In this document: in pieces, positions 6,506-11,453 of the stretch
How the letters are laid out: each line of letters opens with the position of its first letter
Position numbering within the stretch: the stretch's first letter is position 1
From: Candidatus Cloacimonadota bacterium
Lineage (GTDB): Bacteria; Cloacimonadota; Cloacimonadia; Cloacimonadales; Cloacimonadaceae
Direction: 5' to 3'
Length of the DNA: 11,453 bases
NCBI GenBank assembly: GCA_027318525.1
Contig: DAHVPA010000043.1
Span: 1 to 11,453, forward strand
Position numbers and translations under genes: made by a program
The notes under the pieces: generated by a model
What the model was told of the DNA's origin: nothing
Seen by the model: the letters and a program-made list of their open reading frames with translations, nothing else
Databases searched by the model: none

Positions 6506-8758
6506 TTAGAAGGTGGTGCCGAACTGCAGGTGCGGCTCCCAGGAACCTTCATCCAGGCTGTAGGCGTAATCAAAACCAATCAATCCCAGCGGACTGCGGA
6601 TGCGGATTCCGGCTCCAATGCCTTTTTTAAAATCCAGGAAGTTGAAGTCACGCAGCTTATTATAGCTGTTGCCGGCGTCAAAAAAGCCCAGCGCCACGAT
6701 TTGGTCGCTGCCCAAAGGATAGCCGAGTTCAGTGGAAAAAATGATTTCCCGGGTTCCGCCGCCGGTAGGTCCGATTGATCTGTCAGGATAGCCCCTGATT
6801 CCGTCTGCACCGGTTCCGCCCAGATAGAATTTTTCATCGGGTGGAACATCGCTGGAGCTGCCATAGGGTGAGATATAGCCAAAGCGCCATTTGGTTCGCA
6901 ATGCCAGTTTATGCCAGGTTTCTATGAACCAGCTGACTTGAGCAATCTGCTTGAAATATTCAAAGTCACCGCCAAAAGCCCCGCCTGCCAGTTCAGAATA
7001 CAGTGTGATTTGTGAACCCGTGGTCGGGAAGAAGATATTGTCTCTGGTATCGCGGCTCAGGGTAAGATTGATTGAACTGGTAATCTGTGTTCCCAGCGAA
7101 TCCAGCTCTATCAGGTTGGCATTTTGGGAGGCATTGTTCAGAATGGCGTCCATATCTGTGATGCGGTATTTCTTGGCATAAAGGGAATAACCCAGCACAG
7201 CGCGAGACCTGTTGATCCAGGGCAAAGGCTGACCTGCGCGGATGGATGCGCCCTGGGTGAATATCTTGTAATAAAAGCTGCTCCAGGTCTTTTCAGTATG
7301 GTAGAGGTTAAAGCCGAGTAACATATCTGAGTCGTAAAAGTTGGGATTGGTAAAGTCGAATTCAAAATTCTGGGTGGAACCGCCAAACTCCCATTTTAAC
7401 GAACTGGACCAGTTATTGCCCAAAAGTTTGTTTTCCGATACGCTCAGCGTTCCCACAAACTTGTCAGCCGAGTTGTAGCCGATACCGCCATTGGCTGTGC
7501 CGGCTGATTTATCCTGCACGATGACATTGAGGTCGATATCGCCGTTGTTGTTGATTTGGTTATAATCCAGTTTGATATCAGGTTCGAAGAAGCCAAGATT
7601 GTAGATATTCTGCTGGGATAGCAGGACCTGGGAATGCCTGAAATAATCGCCCGGAGCGATTTCCAGTTGCCTGCGGATGACTTTTTCCTTGGTGCGTCTG
7701 TTGCCGGCGATGTTGATTTGGCGGATTTTGGCGCGGGTGTTTTCTGTAATCTTGAGATTGATATTGAGCTGATCGCCGTCTTTGCTGTTTTCCGTATCTA
7801 TGGTTACGTAAATATATCCTTCCTCATAATAGAGGGAATAGACTCTGCCCAGTTGGGCATTGAACTTCTCCTGGTCAAAAGGTTCACCAGCTTTGAGGGA
7901 GAACTTGGACAGCACGGTTTCTGTGGTGAACTGATTGTTGCCGCTCACGGTCAGAGCGCCAAACTTGTATTTGACACCTTCCTCCACACTGATGACCAGT
8001 TCCAGAGTCGTGGCATCCACCGGATTGAGGTGCCATTCTGCGATGCGGGCATCGATAAACCCGTTTTTCTGATAGAAACTGACGATATTGGTGAGGTCGG
8101 TCTCAAACTTTTCCTGTTCAAATCTGCCTGAACGCAGCAGTGAAGCTGTCTTTGTCTTCATGCGTTTACGCAGGGCTTTGTCATCCAGTTGTTCATTGCC
8201 GATAAAGGTGATGCTGCGGATGGAAACCCGTTTGCCTTCTTCACAACGGACTTCCAGGCTGACCCTGTTATTGGCGGCAGCTTGCTCTGTCACGCTGATA
8301 CTGACATTCTGATAACCTTTGGAATAGTATTCTTTTTTCAGCTTGCGAATCAATTCTGCCTGCAATTGGGGAGACCAGTAGGAACCTTTGCGCAGAGTGA
8401 CCAGTTCGTCGATTTTATCCATTTTCAGAGCTGAAAATCCCGTATAAGTCACATTATCAACGATGGGATATTCCTCCACAGTGATGATAATGTTGACTCC
8501 GGTGCGGTATGGCTCTGTCTCTAACTGCACGTTTTTGAACGTGGAAAGGTTGTTCAGCGTTTTGATTGATTTGGCTGCTTCTTCCGGGTCAAGCACATCT
8601 CCTGCCCGGAGCGAGATGGCGGATAGAATCAGAGAAGAATCTATATTCCGGTTTCCCGCCACGCGAATATCATAAATTACTTCGCCGGCTGCAAACAAGC
8701 TGGTGCAAATCGTCAGCAATAACGCTGCGGCTATTATCAGTCTGGACTTGAAAGGCAT
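6506..8758 (-). CDS. bamA: BamA/Omp85 outer membrane protein assembly factor
   Basis: BamA inserts beta-barrel proteins into the outer membrane. The protein has a signal peptide (about 1-24, MPFKSRL then a hydrophobic run ending SLFAAG), five predicted POTRA repeats at about 26-95, 97-175, 177-260, 263-340 and 344-416, each built on the V.G(N)..-type strand followed by helices, and a barrel from about 420 to 750. The Omp85 hallmark VRGF motif appears as IRGYPD (654-659), and the protein ends in an aromatic beta-signal, LQFGTTF. Length (750) and five POTRA domains fit BamA rather than TamA or a two-partner secretion barrel. I use the ATG at 8758 with GGTGGAGG 4 bases upstream instead of the longer TTG start at 8788, which would put ten residues before the signal peptide. 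It is probably the first gene of the operon. Confidence 0.95.
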   Translation of the reverse strand: MPFKSRLIIAAALLLTICTSLFAAGEVIYDIRVAGNRNIDSSLILSAISLRAGDVLDPEEAAKSIKTLNNLSTFKNVQLETEPYRTGVNIIITVEEYPIVDNVTYTGFSALKMDKIDELVTLRKGSYWSPQLQAELIRKLKKEYYSKGYQNVSISVTEQAAANNRVSLEVRCEEGKRVSIRSITFIGNEQLDDKALRKRMKTKTASLLRSGRFEQEKFETDLTNIVSFYQKNGFIDARIAEWHLNPVDATTLELVISVEEGVKYKFGALTVSGNNQFTTETVLSKFSLKAGEPFDQEKFNAQLGRVYSLYYEEGYIYVTIDTENSKDGDQLNINLKITENTRAKIRQINIAGNRRTKEKVIRRQLEIAPGDYFRHSQVLLSQQNIYNLGFFEPDIKLDYNQINNNGDIDLNVIVQDKSAGTANGGIGYNSADKFVGTLSVSENKLLGNNWSSSLKWEFGGSTQNFEFDFTNPNFYDSDMLLGFNLYHTEKTWSSFYYKIFTQGASIRAGQPLPWINRSRAVLGYSLYAKKYRITDMDAILNNASQNANLIELDSLGTQITSSINLTLSRDTRDNIFFPTTGSQITLYSELAGGAFGGDFEYFKQIAQVSWFIETWHKLALRTKWRFGYISPYGSSSDVPPDEKFYLGGTGADGIRGYPDRSIGPTGGGTREIIFSTELGYPLGSDQIVALGFFDAGNSYNKLRDFNFLDFKKGIGAGIRIRSPLGLIGFDYAYSLDEGSWEPHLQFGTTF

Positions 8759-8762
8759 AATA

Positions 8763-8770
8763 CCTCCACC
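8763..8770 (-). promoter_or_regulatory. Ribosome binding site deciding the bamA start
   Basis: On the minus strand the sequence reads GGTGGAGG followed by TATT and ATG at 8758. This strong Shine-Dalgarno match places initiation at the ATG just before the signal peptide, not at the upstream in-frame TTG at 8788. Confidence 0.85.
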
Positions 8771-8865
8771 TTTTCCTGCATTGCACAATCCTGAAAACTC
8801 AGAAATTAGTAAAGGTTTTTTTTAGTGCTCCGGTGGACATCGCTTTATCTAATCCAAAATCCTGC

Positions 8866-8954
8866 CCTGCCCGGATTCACATCTTCATCTTTTGCTGCGA
8901 GGGGTCATCGAGGGGTCTTCGTGGGGTTTGCCCTCGATAACCCCTCCGGGCAGG
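8866..8954 (-). repeat. Nested inverted repeats in the carboxypeptidase-bamA intergenic region
   Basis: A perfect 10-bp outer inverted repeat (8866-8875, CCTGCCCGGA, with 8945-8954) encloses a 16-position inner one (8899-8914 with 8931-8946). The inner arms differ at one pair (8906 and 8939), which is C-A on the plus strand but a G-U wobble in minus-strand RNA, so all 16 pairs can form in RNA transcribed toward bamA. The inner loop is 8915-8930. Outer and inner stems compete only for 8945-8946. It could be a structured bamA leader, a dispersed palindromic intergenic repeat, or a protein-binding DNA site. It is too far from the carboxypeptidase stop, and has no T run, to be a second terminator. 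Confidence 0.6.
8898..8930. repeat. Three tandem 11-bp direct repeats
   Basis: Three consecutive 11-base units read CGAGGGGTCAT (8898-8908), CGAGGGGTCTT (8909-8919) and CGTGGGGTTTG (8920-8930). Units one and two differ at one base; the third has drifted more. A related sequence in the opposite orientation lies right next to them (8931-8947), giving the inner inverted repeat. Spacing of 11 bp, about one helical turn, would put the GGGG cores on one face of the DNA. Confidence 0.75.
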
Positions 8955-8964
8955 AATGGAAGAT

Positions 8965-8996
8965 ACAAAAAAGGCACGAAACCGGGTTCGTGCCTT
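8965..8996 (-). terminator. Intrinsic terminator of the carboxypeptidase gene
   Basis: Read on the minus strand, a perfect 10-bp stem (8996-8987 with 8980-8971, AAGGCACGAA) closes a six-base CCCGGT loop and is followed by a run of T residues (8972-8967). It begins 20 bases after the carboxypeptidase stop codon at 9018-9016. This is a textbook rho-independent terminator, and it separates that gene from the bamA operon. Confidence 0.93.
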
Positions 8997-9015
8997 GTTC
9001 TTGTATTAAAAAGCC

Positions 9016-11328
9016 TTATTTCATCAGCATCAGTTTGCGGCTCTTGACATTGGTTCCATTGGATAAACGGCAAAAATAGATGCCGCTGGCAACGGACAGA
9101 TTGCTGTCGTCCTTACCGTCCCAGATCAGGCTATGGGTGCCGCTCTTATAGTTTTGGTCAGTAAGGGTGCGAATCTTTTGCCCTTTCAGGTTGTAGATTT
9201 CCAGCGCTACGGGGCTGTCAGTTCCGAGGGTAAATTTGATGGTGGTTTCGGGATTGAAGGGATTGGGATAATTGGGATGCAGTCTGGTGAAAGGCAGCGG
9301 CAGATTGGATTCCTCCGCATTGGGAGTAGCGCTGCCTGTGATGATGCGAAGGTTGTCAATGGTCCAGCCGGGGTCGGTCAGGTCCACTTCGTTGGATTGG
9401 TCAGTCAGTCTGAACCGCAGGTAGAGGCTTTGTCCGGTATATTGGGAAAGCGCGATATAGACGGGATGCCACTGGTCATATTTGCCTGAATTTATGTAGA
9501 TGGCATGCCAGGAAAGAGTATCGGCTGAGACTTCCACCCGAACGCTGTCGTAAAATGCTTCTGTATATAAATGTTCGTCAAAGGTGAGCAGCGGATTGCC
9601 GGATGAGGGGATGGCTATCGGATTCTGGCTGCGAATCCAGACGTTGCAGTTCTGGTTATACCAGCCTCTGCCTCCCCAACTGTCGGTTAAAGCTCTTCCG
9701 CTTACAACCAGGTCAGGCTGGGCAACCCAAGCGCTGTTTTTTACCCAGTTTGCCAGTCCGCTGTCCCAGTTTTCGGAAAAAGGCACAGCTGCTTCGGTAA
9801 GAGTCAGGTTTAGCTGCACAGCCTGAGTGCCGGGTTCAAAATTCAGGGTCGCCAGATAAGGATAATATCCATCGGAGCTTACTTCTATTCTATGTTGTCC
9901 CTGATAGGAAGTGAGCGTGAAATCTCCATCTGTAAAAAGTGTATCATTTTCCAAGTCATAGAGCACGATTTTGGCAGGTATCAAATTGCCGCCGTTGCTG
10001 CTGCGCACTGAACCGTGGATTGTGACCTCAGGCAGGGGTTGCAGGGCAACGTCATATCGGGTCCAGGAATTGTTGATATTGGCATTATTGATGACATGCT
10101 CGGCATACCCTTTCTTGCGGTAACGCAGTGTGTAGGAGCCGTTGGACACAGGTCTCCAATAAGTTCCGTCGGCTGGATTGGACCGGCGGGGATAGAACCA
10201 GGGAGCGTGTTTTTCCGGTATCATAATTTCAGCTTCGAGGGGCAGTCCGGTCACTGCATCAGTGATAATACCGCGCAGCATGGAGTTGGAAGGAACTGCG
10301 GAAGAAATAGGCAGAGCACGGTTTAACATCCATTTGACGCCGTCTGTGTTCTGCTGGATAATATAAGCGACTTCGGTGGAATCAGGAGTCTGCAGCTCAA
10401 GGGTGCCGCATTCGATAACCAGACAAATGGTTCCGAATTTGGCATACATCCAGTCGTTAAGACCGCCTTTGCGTCCCTGTCCGGCGGAAGGTTCATAGTT
10501 TCCGCCGCCCACTTTCTGAATCTGTGCCGCCACACCTTCACCTATCTGTTGTCCAAGCAGCAAATCAGGGGCAGGACGGGTCAGTGCCCAATTCAGCGGG
10601 TAAAAGACTTTTTCCGAAAGATTGCCGGTGCGGGAGGAATGCCAGACAATGCACATAACAGGACGCTGCTGTTCGCAGAAATTGGCGAAAGCCTGGGTTT
10701 CGCTTTCGGACATGGGGGCAGGACCCCTGTAATAATCATAAACTTCCTGGATTCCGGGTTGCAGGAGGGTATCGCCATGGCACCAGTTGATATCAAAGTT
10801 ACGGTTGATGTCCACTCCATCCGGGTCATAGCCCACCCTGGGGTCTATGTCAAGGACTCCGTTGTTGTTGGCATCCCTTTTATTCTTACGCCAGGAAACA
10901 TCCTGATTGGTGGTGACCATATTGTGCCCTTCGGGATTAAGAGTCGGGATGAACCACATCTCCAGTTGTGCCAGCCAGTTTCCGTAAGGTGTTGTTGCAC
11001 CATTTTGCAGAATTTCCCAGATGTTGGAAAGAGTGGTTTCCACGCCCAGAACTTCCTCTGCATGAACCTGACCGATAAAGACGACGGCAGGCTCAAAGTC
11101 ATCGTTATTTACATTGTTGGAGACCTTTAGGGCATAGATCGGGATGTGGTCAACCTGGGATTGTCCAATGGTGTAAATTCTTGCTTTGGTGGGATATTGG
11201 CTTTGAATCTGCTGCAATTCGGCATAGACTTCATCGTAAGTATGATAAAGCTCGGGCAGGGGATCAAGGGCATAAGCCAAAGTTCCCAGCAGTAGTATCA
11301 GGCAAATCATCAGGAAGTGTCTTTTCAT
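9016..11328 (-). CDS. Secreted M14 zinc carboxypeptidase with type IX-style C-terminal sorting domain
   Basis: A 770-residue exported peptidase. A signal peptide (1-20, MKRHFLMIC... ending LAYA) leads into an M14 catalytic domain (about 23-337). Zinc ligands are His89 and Glu92 in HAEE and probably His230 in WHSS; DINRNF (173-178) supplies the substrate-binding Asn/Arg pair and Glu306 in VIECG is the likely catalytic base. Two carboxypeptidase-regulatory-like beta domains follow (350-431, 434-511), then a jelly-roll/MAM-like domain (516-663) ending WTIDNLRI, and a FlgD-like/Por-type C-terminal domain (683-770) with HPNYPNPFNPETTIKF and GIYFCR. Such tails direct export and surface anchoring by type IX secretion in Bacteroidetes and relatives. 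The ATG at 11328 has GGAG 5 bases before it; the in-frame ATG at 11355 is worse. Peptide substrate is unknown; nutrient scavenging is inferred. Confidence 0.93.
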   Translation of the reverse strand: MKRHFLMICLILLLGTLAYALDPLPELYHTYDEVYAELQQIQSQYPTKARIYTIGQSQVDHIPIYALKVSNNVNNDDFEPAVVFIGQVHAEEVLGVETTLSNIWEILQNGATTPYGNWLAQLEMWFIPTLNPEGHNMVTTNQDVSWRKNKRDANNNGVLDIDPRVGYDPDGVDINRNFDINWCHGDTLLQPGIQEVYDYYRGPAPMSESETQAFANFCEQQRPVMCIVWHSSRTGNLSEKVFYPLNWALTRPAPDLLLGQQIGEGVAAQIQKVGGGNYEPSAGQGRKGGLNDWMYAKFGTICLVIECGTLELQTPDSTEVAYIIQQNTDGVKWMLNRALPISSAVPSNSMLRGIITDAVTGLPLEAEIMIPEKHAPWFYPRRSNPADGTYWRPVSNGSYTLRYRKKGYAEHVINNANINNSWTRYDVALQPLPEVTIHGSVRSSNGGNLIPAKIVLYDLENDTLFTDGDFTLTSYQGQHRIEVSSDGYYPYLATLNFEPGTQAVQLNLTLTEAAVPFSENWDSGLANWVKNSAWVAQPDLVVSGRALTDSWGGRGWYNQNCNVWIRSQNPIAIPSSGNPLLTFDEHLYTEAFYDSVRVEVSADTLSWHAIYINSGKYDQWHPVYIALSQYTGQSLYLRFRLTDQSNEVDLTDPGWTIDNLRIITGSATPNAEESNLPLPFTRLHPNYPNPFNPETTIKFTLGTDSPVALEIYNLKGQKIRTLTDQNYKSGTHSLIWDGKDDSNLSVASGIYFCRLSNGTNVKSRKLMLMK

Positions 11329-11333
11329 CGTTT

Positions 11334-11337
11334 CTCC
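11334..11337 (-). promoter_or_regulatory. Ribosome binding site deciding the carboxypeptidase start
   Basis: The minus strand reads GGAG, then AAACG, then ATG at 11328. The next in-frame ATG upstream (11355) has only a poor match and would add nine polar residues before the signal peptide. Confidence 0.8.
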
Positions 11338-11386
11338 ATATTTCTCTTGGGACATTCTTCATTGCTTGTGGTGCAATTTTTACTCC

Positions 11387-11421
11387 ATATTACAAAATGT
11401 TTTAAGCGGCAAAACAGTCAA
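11387..11421 (-). promoter_or_regulatory. Weak promoter candidate for the carboxypeptidase gene
   Basis: On the minus strand a TTGACT (11421-11416) and a TAATAT (11392-11387) lie in an AT-rich stretch about 60 bases before the start codon. The gap between them is 23 bases, too long for a standard sigma-70 promoter, so at most one of the two is likely to be functional. Confidence 0.2.
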
Positions 11422-11453
11422 CAGAATCTTGGTTATGGCAGGTCAAAGCAGAT

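Noticed and set aside
7634..8131. Plus-strand open frame of 165 codons opposite bamA
   Set aside because: It is antisense to the POTRA region and has no recognisable family features.
8898..8930. Short CRISPR-like array
   Set aside because: The 11-base units are contiguous with no spacers, and no cas genes are near.
8885..9073. Small minus-strand frame spanning the end of the carboxypeptidase and the terminator
   Set aside because: It runs through the terminator and the repeat element and overlaps the carboxypeptidase end in another frame.
10549..11130. Plus-strand open frame of 193 codons opposite the carboxypeptidase
   Set aside because: It is antisense to the M14 catalytic domain, whose motifs are intact, and has no convincing family features.

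Overview
The window suggests an anaerobic, diderm (Gram-negative type) bacterium, most likely a member of the Cloacimonadota (former WWE1) or a close FCB-group relative. This rests on three things: a BamA outer-membrane assembly protein; a secreted carboxypeptidase ending in the 'HPNYPNPFNPETTI ... GIYF.R...' type C-terminal sorting domain common in the FCB group, here with an 'LMLMK' end; and a MEP-pathway isoprenoid pair. The lineage call comes from remembered family resemblance, not from a search.

All eight confident genes lie on the minus strand, so the biological reading order is right to left. At the right is a free-standing gene for a secreted M14 zinc carboxypeptidase (11328-9016), closed by a strong intrinsic terminator (about 8996-8965). 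Next is a 257-base intergenic region holding a three-fold 11-bp direct repeat and two nested inverted repeats.

Then comes a tightly packed seven-gene run, probably one operon: bamA (8758-6506), a radical SAM protein with a winged-helix tail (6460-5513), ispD (5525-4809), a very long GlmS-like aminotransferase (4798-2075), ispF (2072-1593), a MobB-like GTPase with a C-terminal cysteine cluster (1590-835) and a ThiF-type E1-like protein (842-213). Junctions are 45 nt, a 13-nt overlap, 10 nt, 2 nt, 2 nt and an 8-nt overlap. The left edge (1-212) holds a 19-bp hairpin with an extra copy of its arm and no confidently called gene.

Functionally the operon mixes envelope building (BamA), precursor supply for envelope polymers (IspD and IspF for isoprenoid carriers and quinones, the GlmS-like protein for amino sugars) and a cofactor tail (MobB and ThiF, plausibly molybdenum/tungsten pterin or sulfur-carrier activation). 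The most unusual protein is the GlmS-like enzyme: 907 residues against about 610 for the family, with its predicted N-terminal nucleophile cysteine buried behind a 23-residue leader and two large insertions. I see no phage, transposase, CRISPR, tRNA or rRNA, and no clear new defence or mobile system.
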